A stretch of DNA of 28,437 nucleotides, taken from contig CAZCAC010000113.1 in NCBI GenBank assembly GCA_964496575.1, forward strand, positions 1 to 28,437, given 5' to 3'. The position numbers and the translations under genes are program-made. The notes below the pieces were generated by a model. It saw only the letters and a program-made list of their open reading frames with translations, was not told the origin of the DNA and made no database searches. Shown here piece after piece: positions 1 to 7,474 of this stretch. The stretch's first letter is position 1; each line of letters opens with the position of its first letter. Source of the stretch: CAZCAC01 sp964496575. GTDB taxonomy: Bacteria > Planctomycetota > UBA1135 > GCA-002686595.

Positions 1-2
1 TC

Positions 3-3000
3 CTGAACGAGCTGGTCGCCGTGCATCCGTACTCGAGCCCCGGGGCGATGACCAGCACGCCGGACGGCAACTACCTGTACGTCGCCGAGGGAGGGTCGAT
101 CGCGATCATCGAGGCGGATCCGGGCCATCCCGGCGCGGTGACCAACTACAAGAACCCGCGCAAGCGCCGGCCCGTGAGCAGTCGCGGAGTGCTGCCGGTC
201 AACATGGTGCTCGATCCGGATATCACCCTCCCACAGGCGGAGATCGGGTACGAGCCGACCTACGGGCCCAACGACCTCCTATACATCGCCGGCGGACGAG
301 ACGGCCTCTGGGTGATGCAGGCGGACGTGACGGCTCCGGCGCAGCCCAACCTCGCCTTCCGGGTCGACGACGCGACGATCGTGGGCGCGAACCCGGAGCA
401 GGACAGCCGTCGCTGGTGCAGCGACGTTGATCTCATCACCCTCGGCACTCCGGGAAACGAGACGACCTACCTGCTGGCGCTCTTCGCGGCGAAGGACGAC
501 TCCGAGCTGCGGATGTACAACCTGCAGGACGTCCGAAACGTCGCTCAGTCTGGAATGGAGACCGGAGCGGAGATCGTCGCGTTCACCAAGACGCCGCTCG
601 GTCGCCACGCCAGCCTGGGTGCGGGGGAGAACCTCTTCAGCTTCGCCTTCGGCATGGACGTCGACGACGCGACGAAGCGCGTTTACGTCGCGATGGGGTA
701 TCACGGCATCGCCAGGGTGAAGATGAAGGACGTTCCGCCATACCCGTTCGCCCAGTGGGGCCCATACTTCGGGGACACGAGCCCCTATGGGAACACAAGC
801 TCCGGGATCGATCCCGACCTCTATGGCCACCTCGAGTACTGGGAGAACGGCGCACTCGTCTTCAAGCACCCACCGCTCTTCCTCGACGTCGCCGTCGACA
901 GCCGGGCGCCGGAGAGTCACTGGGTCTGGGCGGCGGCGGACCACGTCGGCGTCGTCGGCTTCAATCTCGGGGCATCCGGTGGATGGAGCGACTTCATCTA
1001 CGGTGCCACCGGCGGCGATTTCCACCAGGAGGGGATCAAGACGGTGGAGAGCGGCACTCCCCCCCCACCGCTGAAGTACTGGAGCCAGTTGGTGGCCGGC
1101 ACGCCCGAAGATGTCATGGCCTTCGCCCGTCGGGTGCAGGTGATCGAGTCCAGCGCGACCCTCCTGGCGACGACGACGCCCACACCCTTCCTCCGGTACC
1201 CCGGGGCGCGCAACATGGGCCGGCACATGTTCTACGACTTCTCTCACGTCGGCGGCCTGCCGAACTGCGAGTTCGCCGATGCGCCCGACGTGGACACCGG
1301 GTACACCATCGCCTACTACCTGGACTACACGAACGGCATGGTCTCAGGTGACATCAACGCCGCGGCGGTGGTGGAGATCGGTCGACAGGTGTACGCGCCC
1401 GAGATCCAGGATGCCGACAGTCTGGCCTTCTTCGCTGGTCGCCACGCACCCGACACCGGGTTCCGGATCCCCGCTCCGGACCGAGGACACGTCTACGACC
1501 ACAAAACGGCGAGGTTCGATTTCGTCGGGAACTGGGAGCCGAAGAGCGTCCCGCCGGGCTCTCCCCCTGCCATCCCTCTGGGAGCCGGAGACGCGACGTT
1601 GATACGCGAGCGCAAGGGGACGGACCGTCCGGGCCGCTGGACCTATCGGATCTCGCTGAACAAGGCCGATCCGCGAGTCCTGGCGACGACCAGCAACGAC
1701 GGCGGGCTTCCAGCGGATGGGCCGCTGGTGCTGGACCTCGGCGATCCCGGCGGTGCCAGGATCGAGGCAAACTTCACGCTGGGGAATGGGCACACAGACG
1801 ATACCGATTGCACCCACGGGATGTGCTTCGAGCCCTCAGCTGCCGTTGCGACTGGTGACCTGGAATACCGATTCGCCTATCGACGCTGGCCCGGAACGGG
1901 CAGTGGAGACGCTGGACCGCATTGGCGCTTCACCAGGACCGACAGGGGTCAGAACGTCACTGACGAGGTTCTCGGGGTGGCTCCCCACGAGGAGAAGACG
2001 ATCTACTTCTCGATGCCACCGGATAAGTTCGGCCACACCGGGGCCTATTACTACATGGGTGGGGGGTATTGCGAGGCGTACACGACCGAGACGGGCGATA
2101 ACCTGCTGTTCGTCTGCGCTCGGGAGACACCAGGAGGGATCTGGGTGCTCGACCTGGACGAGCTGATCGAGGCGATCGACGATGAAGATGGCTACGACAC
2201 GGACGATGGAGACCACTACGACCTGGGCGATTCCGGGTGGGATGATGTCGTCGTCGGTGAGCTGACGGCCCACCCCGAGTACTGGAACATCCCCGACTAC
2301 CGCTTCTATTCGAGCGAGGCGGATGCAGAGGATTTCATCTGGAAGAACGGACTTTGGACCAGAGTCTTGACCTGGCATCCGCAGTTCACGAGGCTGCCCT
2401 TGGATGGAGCGGGACCTGCCGATACCTGGGTTCTCGCCGTGCCCTGCATGTACGTCTCTTGCCCCGAGGATCTGCAGGTCTTCTCCACTCATCCCCGATG
2501 GAAGCCGGATGACGTGTTCCATGCGGGAGCTGGGCTGAACAAGATGATGGTGAGGCTCTTCAACATTCAGGATCCGGGCAAGATCAGTGAACAGTATCAA
2601 GGTACTGTTGGTTCGCACCTGCTCCCCGCCCACACGCTTGTTGGACCCGACGCCGAGAGCTCGGCGACGTTCCTGCGGAACTTCCACGTGGTCGATGATC
2701 AGAGCGCGGATCGCTACTTTTGCGCTGTGGCCGACTTGGGCGGACATGTTCAGGTATTTGAGACGACAGGGGTCTTCCACCTTATCCCCCCCGACCACTC
2801 ATCCGGTGCCGATATCGGCTACCTGCACTTCGGCGGGACGTATCAGCCGACTCCATTCGCTAGGTACGACGCGATCGACGACCTCTCGGATCACCTTCCG
2901 TCAAACGTCTACGACGTCGAGGTCGATCAGACTAGCTGGCAATATGGTGGGGATTGGCAAGAGAAGACCTACCTCTACGTCAGCGTCAAGGGGGTCGGCC

Positions 3001-3221
3001 TCCAGGTCCTGTGCTTTGACGTCAACGCCACCTCTGTCGAGGACCGACTCGTGGAGGTGGAACTTATCCAGACTCCTGGGGAGGTGGCGTTCCTCCACCT
3101 AGCCGAATGGCCCGAGGCGAGCAACCCGTTGTGTGCCGACCCACACGGATACATCAACGAGAAGATCCTCTTCGTCGGTGATGCGTTCGCCGGATTCCGC
3201 ATCTACACCTACGGGTTCTGA
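3..3221 (+). CDS. Large propeller-like repeat protein, 5' end missing
   Basis: The reading frame is open from base 3, so the gene begins upstream; a GTG at 21 is the first possible internal start but is unlikely to be the true one. About 1070 residues are visible. Recurring stretches such as LYVAEGGSIAIIEAD, LLYIAGGRDGLWVMQ and RVYVAMGYHGIARVK look like blades of an LVIVD-type beta-propeller, as found in exported proteins. A very acidic loop (DDEDGYDTDDGDHYD) lies near residue 720. The function is not recognised. Third positions are less G/C-biased than in most of the window. The TGA stop overlaps the start of a strong AGGAGG ribosome-binding site for the next gene, 13 nt downstream, so the two are probably co-transcribed. 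Reality of the gene is secure; the propeller call is inference. Confidence 0.8.
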   Translation: MNELVAVHPYSSPGAMTSTPDGNYLYVAEGGSIAIIEADPGHPGAVTNYKNPRKRRPVSSRGVLPVNMVLDPDITLPQAEIGYEPTYGPNDLLYIAGGRDGLWVMQADVTAPAQPNLAFRVDDATIVGANPEQDSRRWCSDVDLITLGTPGNETTYLLALFAAKDDSELRMYNLQDVRNVAQSGMETGAEIVAFTKTPLGRHASLGAGENLFSFAFGMDVDDATKRVYVAMGYHGIARVKMKDVPPYPFAQWGPYFGDTSPYGNTSSGIDPDLYGHLEYWENGALVFKHPPLFLDVAVDSRAPESHWVWAAADHVGVVGFNLGASGGWSDFIYGATGGDFHQEGIKTVESGTPPPPLKYWSQLVAGTPEDVMAFARRVQVIESSATLLATTTPTPFLRYPGARNMGRHMFYDFSHVGGLPNCEFADAPDVDTGYTIAYYLDYTNGMVSGDINAAAVVEIGRQVYAPEIQDADSLAFFAGRHAPDTGFRIPAPDRGHVYDHKTARFDFVGNWEPKSVPPGSPPAIPLGAGDATLIRERKGTDRPGRWTYRISLNKADPRVLATTSNDGGLPADGPLVLDLGDPGGARIEANFTLGNGHTDDTDCTHGMCFEPSAAVATGDLEYRFAYRRWPGTGSGDAGPHWRFTRTDRGQNVTDEVLGVAPHEEKTIYFSMPPDKFGHTGAYYYMGGGYCEAYTTETGDNLLFVCARETPGGIWVLDLDELIEAIDDEDGYDTDDGDHYDLGDSGWDDVVVGELTAHPEYWNIPDYRFYSSEADAEDFIWKNGLWTRVLTWHPQFTRLPLDGAGPADTWVLAVPCMYVSCPEDLQVFSTHPRWKPDDVFHAGAGLNKMMVRLFNIQDPGKISEQYQGTVGSHLLPAHTLVGPDAESSATFLRNFHVVDDQSADRYFCAVADLGGHVQVFETTGVFHLIPPDHSSGADIGYLHFGGTYQPTPFARYDAIDDLSDHLPSNVYDVEVDQTSWQYGGDWQEKTYLYVSVKGVGLQVLCFDVNATSVEDRLVEVELIQTPGEVAFLHLAEWPEASNPLCADPHGYINEKILFVGDAFAGFRIYTYGF

Positions 3222-3234
3222 GGAGGAGGCAACG

Positions 3235-4920
3235 ATGAACCGAATGACTACCCGATGGGTCCTGAGCCCCCTTGGATTCGTAGTTCTGTCCGTGATCTCG
3301 TCCATCGCCTACGGACAAGATGTTCTTCACGAGTACGTGGGCGACAGCTCACAGTGGGACAATGCGCTGTGGGATTTCGATCCCGTTGGCGACGTGAATG
3401 GAGATGGCGTTACGGACTTCATCACTGGCAGTCCGATGACCCGCATGCACAGAATCCGATCGGGGAGCGACTGGAGCACTCTGGTCAGGTACCGGAGCAT
3501 CAAGACGACCGTATACCACGACTCACATGGTAGTGGCGTCGCCGGAATCGGCCTCTGGGACGATGATGATGTTCCCGACTACGCTGTGGGGGCTCCAAGC
3601 GCATTCACACATCAATTCTACGAGGGATACGTGCGGGTCTTCAATGGGGCGACGCACACGATGATTCAGGAGATCTCGGAGCACATCGAGTACGACAAGA
3701 TGGGCGACAGAGTCGTAGGCCTGGGGGATTTGGACGGGGACGGTTACTCGGAGCTGGCTACGACGGGGGTAGGCAAATTCTACGTGCGCATCTATAGCGG
3801 CCCGGACGGGCACATGCTACGGGCGCACTCGATGACCAGCCCGGAACCGAGTGTCGCTCCGTACGGAGACCTCGATGGTGACGGGGGAATCGACTACCTG
3901 ATCGGTAACCCCGGCAGTGGATCTCCACCCTTCAGCGGCCAGGTGTTCCTGTACTCGGGCAAGACGGGGACCATCCTGAGGACTCTCAATGGACAGAGGG
4001 AAATGGAGAATGCCGGGGCGTCAGTCTGTGCTGCCGGCGACTGGAATGGTGACGGAGTGATCGATGTGGCTGCCGGGGCTCCAGGGCGTTCAGACATGTT
4101 CTATGGCTCTCTGTCGGGGGTCTACGTCTTCTCCGGCGCTGACGCCTCGGTACTCCGTTTCTTCGATGGTGCCGAGTACGCTCAGGCAACTTCCTGTTTC
4201 GGGCATTCAGTCGCCTCGGGGAGGGACGTCAACGGAGACGGGTTTCCCGATCTCGTCGTAGGAGCCCCGGCACAGGACTTCGGTAACTTCTACTACCGCC
4301 AGGGTGCGGTGTACGTGATCTCCGGCCGTACCGGTGCGGTTCTCTGGCGGATTTGCGGCAGGTACGACGACTCCAAGTACAACCTGGGATCCCTCGTTCG
4401 CATGATGGACGATCACGACCACGATGGTCTCGACGAGTGGGTGGTCTGCGACTACAAGTTCGTTCCTCCCACCCACAACGGAGGCAGCCGCATCACCATC
4501 TACCGCGGCAGCGTCGGCGACCGCCGCTACGCCTGCCCGACGACCCCCAACTCCACCGGAGCCGGCGCCCGCCTCTACGCCGCCGGGCCGATCAGTGTCC
4601 GCAACAACTTCCTCAGCCTCTCGGTGGAGAAGGGCACACCCAATGCGACCGGTCTCTTCGTCTACGGGGACCCCGGACCGGGCGTGCCCTTCGGCGACGG
4701 CGCACTATGCGTGAAGAGCCCTCAGTACACCGCCGGCAGCCTCACGCTGAACGGTATCGGCTGGGGCTCCCTCTCCCTCGACCTCTGGTCCCCACCCTTC
4801 TCGAGCGGCCCGGGAGTGGTCCACGCCGGCGACTCCCGCGCCTTCCAGTTCCTCTACCAGGACTCCGGCACCGGCGCACGCAATGCCAGCGACTCGATCG
4901 TGATCCGCTTCGTGCCGTGA
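3235..4920 (+). CDS. Exported FG-GAP repeat (integrin-alpha-like) protein
   Basis: The ATG at 3235 is chosen over an upstream in-frame start at 3133 because AGGAGGAGG sits just before it and a signal peptide follows (MNRMTTRWVLSPLG, then a hydrophobic run ending in AYG). The product is 561 residues. FG-GAP/VCBS-like repeats carry calcium-binding loops: GDVNGDGVTD, GDLDGDGYSE, GDLDGDGGID, GDWNGDGVID and GRDVNGDGFPD, each followed by a GxP-type segment, suggesting a beta-propeller acting outside the cytoplasm. From about residue 410 a separate C-terminal domain follows (SLSVEKGTPNATGLFVYG to IVIRFVP), of a type familiar at the ends of planctomycete secreted proteins. Third-position G/C rises sharply at that boundary. 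The 3' end is duplicated at 6504-6654. Ligand and role are unknown. Confidence 0.85.
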   Translation: MNRMTTRWVLSPLGFVVLSVISSIAYGQDVLHEYVGDSSQWDNALWDFDPVGDVNGDGVTDFITGSPMTRMHRIRSGSDWSTLVRYRSIKTTVYHDSHGSGVAGIGLWDDDDVPDYAVGAPSAFTHQFYEGYVRVFNGATHTMIQEISEHIEYDKMGDRVVGLGDLDGDGYSELATTGVGKFYVRIYSGPDGHMLRAHSMTSPEPSVAPYGDLDGDGGIDYLIGNPGSGSPPFSGQVFLYSGKTGTILRTLNGQREMENAGASVCAAGDWNGDGVIDVAAGAPGRSDMFYGSLSGVYVFSGADASVLRFFDGAEYAQATSCFGHSVASGRDVNGDGFPDLVVGAPAQDFGNFYYRQGAVYVISGRTGAVLWRICGRYDDSKYNLGSLVRMMDDHDHDGLDEWVVCDYKFVPPTHNGGSRITIYRGSVGDRRYACPTTPNSTGAGARLYAAGPISVRNNFLSLSVEKGTPNATGLFVYGDPGPGVPFGDGALCVKSPQYTAGSLTLNGIGWGSLSLDLWSPPFSSGPGVVHAGDSRAFQFLYQDSGTGARNASDSIVIRFVP

Positions 4921-4948
4921 CCACCGGGCGAGGTGCTCTCTCGCCTGT

Positions 4949-4974
4949 CGCGGGCGGTCTTCGAACCGCCCGCG
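4949..4974. terminator. Convergent intergenic hairpin, left copy
   Basis: A perfect 10 bp inverted repeat (CGCGGGCGGT / ACCGCCCGCG) surrounds a 6-base loop CTTCGA. It lies between the FG-GAP stop at 4920 and the DeoR-fragment stop at 4978. There is no T-tract on either strand, so it is either a weak bidirectional terminator or an mRNA 3'-end stabiliser. Confidence 0.6.
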
Positions 4975-4977
4975 AGC

Positions 4978-5128
4978 TCACTCCTCGAGCCGCTCCGCCA
5001 CCTCGAACTCGATGCTCAGCCCCTCCAGCTCCTCGGGGGTGGCGTCGGTGATCAACAGATCGACCTGGTCCAGGCCGGCGAAGAAGAAGGTGTAGCGCAC
5101 GCCGACCTTCGAGCGGTCGGCGAGCAGG
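4978..5128 (-). pseudogene. Duplicated 3' fragment of a DeoR-family regulator gene
   Basis: On the minus strand this reads LADRSKVGVRYTFFFAGL and onward to the C-terminal end EFEVAERLEE, the last ~50 residues of a DeoR/GlpR regulator. It differs from the intact copy at 6712-7470 at about six residues over this span. The fragment lacks the helix-turn-helix and most of the effector domain. Upstream, the frame runs into unrelated sequence as far as an ATG inside the palindrome near 5349, giving a chimeric 123-codon open frame with no visible ribosome-binding site. It is a remnant of the duplication, not a working gene. Confidence 0.88.
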
Positions 5129-5176
5129 CCACCCGACGGGGCGCTTCCATCCTCCTGGAGCTCTTTGGTCCGGGGA

Positions 5177-5284
5177 ATGGCTACGAGAATCGTGCGGGTC
5201 GGGAAGGAGGAGCTCGAGCGCGCGGAGGAGTGCCACCTCGAGGCGCTGGAGATCCACCGGGCGCAGGTGGGGGGGCTGCCCTGA
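5177..5284 (+). other. Possible 35-codon short ORF (MATRIVRVGKEELERAEECH...)
   Basis: An ATG at 5177 opens a 35-codon frame ending at TGA 5282-5284, between the DeoR fragment and the ATPase promoter. It is rich in Glu and Arg and would be a single helix. A GGAG occurs 18 nt upstream, too far for a good ribosome-binding site. It may be the truncated start of a longer gene carried with the insert, or chance. It matches no family I can name. Confidence 0.25.
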
Positions 5285-5309
5285 CGCCGTATCTGCGGGT
5301 GCGAGCATC

Positions 5310-5362
5310 TTGCCGTATAGGCAAAAATGGTCGCGAGTTTTTTTGCCAAAGGGCAAAAAAAC
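5310..5362 (+). promoter_or_regulatory. Two tandem TTGCC...GGCAA palindromes, candidate operator
   Basis: The first palindrome is TTGCC-GTATA-GGCAA at 5310-5324. The second is a perfect 11 bp inverted repeat, GTTTTTTTGCC-AAAG-GGCAAAAAAAC, at 5337-5362. The centres are about 32-33 bp apart, close to three helical turns. They share the TTGCC/GGCAA core and lie immediately upstream of the ATPase gene, as expected for a dimeric repressor site. The A/T runs stand out in a GC-rich region. The second palindrome could also form an RNA hairpin. Confidence 0.6.
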
Positions 5363-5369
5363 TAGTATG
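5343..5369 (+). promoter_or_regulatory. Candidate promoter for the ATPase gene, possibly leaderless
   Basis: TAGTAT at 5364-5369 resembles a -10 box and ends 8 bases before the ATG at 5378. TTGCCA at 5343-5348, inside the second palindrome, could act as a -35 box with a short 15 bp spacer. No Shine-Dalgarno sequence lies between the -10 and the ATG. Transcription would begin at or next to the start codon, so the mRNA is predicted to be leaderless. Confidence 0.45.
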
Positions 5370-5377
5370 CTGCGTGC

Positions 5378-6499
5378 ATGAAGGAACGGCCTCGATACCT
5401 CGAAGATCAAGTCCGGAGGGACCTGCGCGCGAAGATGGTATTCGTGGGTGGTCCCCGGCAGGTCGGCAAGACGACGATGGCCCGGCGTTTGCTCGGGGGC
5501 GACCAGACCGGCTACCTGAGCTGGGACGTGGCAGAGCACCGCGAGCGGATCCTGAAGGGAGAGCTCCCTGCTGCGCCGATGTGGGTTTTCGACGAGATCC
5601 ACAAGTACCGCTCCTGGCGCAACTACCTGAAGGGACTCCACGACGCCGCCCCTAGAAAGCGCCGTATCCTGGTCACGGGCAGTGCCCGCCTGGATCTGTA
5701 CCGACGGGGCGGAGACTCCCTCCAGGGGCGCTACCACTACCTGATGCTGCACCCGTTCACGGTCGCCGAGCTCGAGCTGGAGACTGAATCGGAGCTGGCC
5801 GACCTGCTCACTCTCGGCGGCTTCCCGGAGCCCTTCCTGTCGGGTTCCGAGGTCGAGGCTCGCCGCTGGTCGCGGGAGTATCGGACGCGGGTCGTTCGCG
5901 AGGACGTGGTGGAGCTCGAACGCATCCAGGATCTCGGGACGCTCGAGCTCCTCGTGTTGCGGCTCCCGCAGCTCGTCGGTTCACCTCTCTCCATCAATGC
6001 AATCCGCGAGGATCTGCAGGTCAGCCACAAGGCCGTGGCGGCGTGGATGGAAGTGCTCGAGCGGCTCTACGTCGTGTATCGCCTGCCGCCCGTCGGGGCA
6101 CTCCACCTGCGGGCCGTCAAGAAGGCCCGGAAGCACTACCACTTCGACTGGTCCGTGGTGCCGGACGACGGGCCGCGCTTCGAGAACCTGGTGGCAGGCC
6201 ACCTGCTCAAGTGGGCCCACCACCAGCAGGACACCCAGGGCCGCGACGTCGAGCTGCGCTACTTCCGGGACGTCGACGGCCGTGAGGTGGATTTCGTGCT
6301 GCTGGAGGATGGCGTACCCTTCGAGGCGATCGAGTGCAAGCTCTCGGACGGCCCCATCAATCCGGCGCTTCGCTACCTGCGTCAGCGATTCGCGGAGCTC
6401 GATACCTATCAGATCTCGGCGTTTGGCGAGAAGGACTACGAGACGCCGGATGGGATCCGCGTGTGCCCGGCCCTCGCCTACCTCGAGCAGCTCGTCTAG
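5378..6499 (+). CDS. AAA+ ATPase with DUF4143 domain
   Basis: The 373-residue product is a normal length for the AAA_14/DUF4143 ATPases. Walker A is G25-PRQVGKTT (K31), Walker B is WVFDE (D72, E73) followed by IHK, and a sensor-like VTGSARL follows near residue 105. The C-terminal DUF4143 region has a nuclease-fold signature, D305-FVL...E319-x-K321, resembling a degenerate PD-(D/E)xK site. These proteins are widespread, often multi-copy, and of unsettled function; roles in defence, toxin-antitoxin-like control or mobility have been suggested. The gene stands alone between two copies of a duplicated segment, and its stop lies about 5 bases before the right-hand remnant begins. There is no Shine-Dalgarno site at the ATG. 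Confidence 0.93.
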   Translation: MKERPRYLEDQVRRDLRAKMVFVGGPRQVGKTTMARRLLGGDQTGYLSWDVAEHRERILKGELPAAPMWVFDEIHKYRSWRNYLKGLHDAAPRKRRILVTGSARLDLYRRGGDSLQGRYHYLMLHPFTVAELELETESELADLLTLGGFPEPFLSGSEVEARRWSREYRTRVVREDVVELERIQDLGTLELLVLRLPQLVGSPLSINAIREDLQVSHKAVAAWMEVLERLYVVYRLPPVGALHLRAVKKARKHYHFDWSVVPDDGPRFENLVAGHLLKWAHHQQDTQGRDVELRYFRDVDGREVDFVLLEDGVPFEAIECKLSDGPINPALRYLRQRFAELDTYQISAFGEKDYETPDGIRVCPALAYLEQLV

Positions 6500-6503
6500 C
6501 CGG

Positions 6504-6654
6504 CTCGCTCCTCCCTCCCGAAACGGAGGCCGCCGCATCACCAGACTACCGCGGCAGCGCCGGCGACTCCCGCGCCTTCCAGTTCCTCTACCAGGACTCG
6601 GCCACCGGCGCGCGCAATGCCAGCGACTCGATCGTGATCCGCTTCGTGCCGTGA
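6504..6654 (+). pseudogene. Internally deleted 3' remnant of the FG-GAP protein gene
   Basis: Bases from about 6504 match the FG-GAP gene from about 4463 (AACGGAGGC, CCGCATCACCA and TACCGCGGCAGCG are shared). The match then jumps from 4521 to 4833, joined at a CGGCGAC heptamer present at both ends, so 312 bases are missing. It continues to the shared stop at 6654. One extra base in the ATCACCA-GAC-TACC stretch breaks the reading frame upstream of the junction. No signal peptide, start or propeller region is left. This is the reciprocal remnant to the DeoR fragment on the left side. Confidence 0.82.
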
Positions 6655-6862
6655 CCACCGGGCGAGGTGCTCTCTCGCCTGTCGCGGGCGGTCTTCGAAC
6701 CGCCCGCGAGCTCACTCCTCGAGCCGCTCCGCCACCTCGAACTCGACGCTCAGCCCCTCCAGCTCCTCGGGGCCGGCATCGGTGATCAGGAGATCGACCT
6801 GGGCCAGGCCGGCGAAGAAGATGGTCGAGCGCACGCCGATCTTCGAGCGGTCGGCGAGCAGG
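6560..6862. repeat. Right copy of the 303 bp direct duplication
   Basis: Partner of 4826-5128, in direct orientation. Similarity stops after 6862, where the intact DeoR gene continues but the left copy switches to unrelated sequence. Here the DeoR end belongs to a complete gene and the FG-GAP end is the remnant, the reverse of the left copy. Confidence 0.93.
6683..6708. terminator. Convergent intergenic hairpin, right copy
   Basis: Identical to the hairpin at 4949-4974: 10 bp arms CGCGGGCGGT / ACCGCCCGCG with loop CTTCGA. It lies 3 bases beyond the DeoR stop codon on the minus strand and probably serves as that operon's 3' end. No T-tract is present. Confidence 0.6.
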
Positions 6863-7470
6863 TAGCAGCGCTCGGCCAGCTCGACCATCTGAGCCTTGAT
6901 CCGCGCTTGGTCGTCCTCGATGACGGAGAGGCCGCGCTCGGCGTCGATTCCCTTGCTGGAGAAGAACAGCTTGGTGATGCGGAAGCTCGCCAGCGCCCGC
7001 TCCGCCAGGGTGCCGGTGAAGGACATCGACGGTACGTCGAAGATGCCGCCGGTGCACACCACCCGCAGGTGCGAGCGGTTGCGCAGCGCGTTCACCACCA
7101 CCAGCGAGTTGGTCACCACGGTGAAGGGCACGTCCGGCAGCAAGGGGATCAACTCCGCGGCGGTCGAGCTGGCGTCGAGGGCGATCACGTCCCCCTCCTC
7201 GATGTGCCGCACCGCGGCGTGAGCGATCGTCCGCTTGGCGGCGAGGTTGATGTTGCGGCGCCCCTCGAAGAGGCGGTCGCCGCGGATCACCTCGGCGCGC
7301 ACCGCCCCGCCGTGGATCCGGCGTACCACGCCCTCGGTGTCGAGCTTCTCCAGGTCGCGGCGGATCGTCTCCTCGGTGACCAGGAAGCGCCGGGCCAGCT
7401 CGGTGACCCGCACCGCGCCGTCGTCGTCGATCATCTGGACGATCGCCCGCTGTCGCTCGACGGCCAGCAC
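6712..7470 (-). CDS. DeoR/GlpR-family transcriptional regulator
   Basis: The 252-residue protein is full length for the family. An N-terminal winged helix-turn-helix (about residues 4-57: RQRAIVQMI...VTEETIRRDLEKL...VVRRIHGGA) is followed by the DeoR sensor domain, which binds phosphorylated sugars in characterised members. The domain shows GDVIALDASSTAAEL, VVTNSLVVVNAL and the late LADRSKIG segment. The start is GTG at 7470, four bases after the TAG stop of the aldolase gene, so the two form one leftward operon. GAGGAG lies about 13 bases before the start. Its position beside the divergent kinase genes suggests it controls both arms, responding to a phosphorylated intermediate. Its 3' end is duplicated at 4978-5128. 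Confidence 0.93.
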   Translation of the reverse strand: MLAVERQRAIVQMIDDDGAVRVTELARRFLVTEETIRRDLEKLDTEGVVRRIHGGAVRAEVIRGDRLFEGRRNINLAAKRTIAHAAVRHIEEGDVIALDASSTAAELIPLLPDVPFTVVTNSLVVVNALRNRSHLRVVCTGGIFDVPSMSFTGTLAERALASFRITKLFFSSKGIDAERGLSVIEDDQARIKAQMVELAERCYLLADRSKIGVRSTIFFAGLAQVDLLITDAGPEELEGLSVEFEVAERLEE

Positions 7471-7474
7471 TGCT

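Larger units (their letters stand above)
4826..5128. repeat. Left copy of a 303 bp direct duplication flanking the ATPase gene
   Basis: This stretch matches 6560-6862 in the same orientation with a constant offset of 1734 and no indels. By eye there are about 14 mismatches in 303 positions. It holds the last ~32 codons of the FG-GAP gene, the intergenic hairpin and the last ~50 codons of a DeoR gene on the other strand. Positions from roughly 4882 to 5011 are identical in both copies. Similarity ends abruptly after 5128. Confidence 0.93.

Noticed and set aside
5129..6504. ATPase insert as a classical insertion sequence
   Set aside because: No terminal inverted repeats were found between its two ends, there is no transposase, and the flanking duplication is about 300 bp, far longer than normal target-site duplications.
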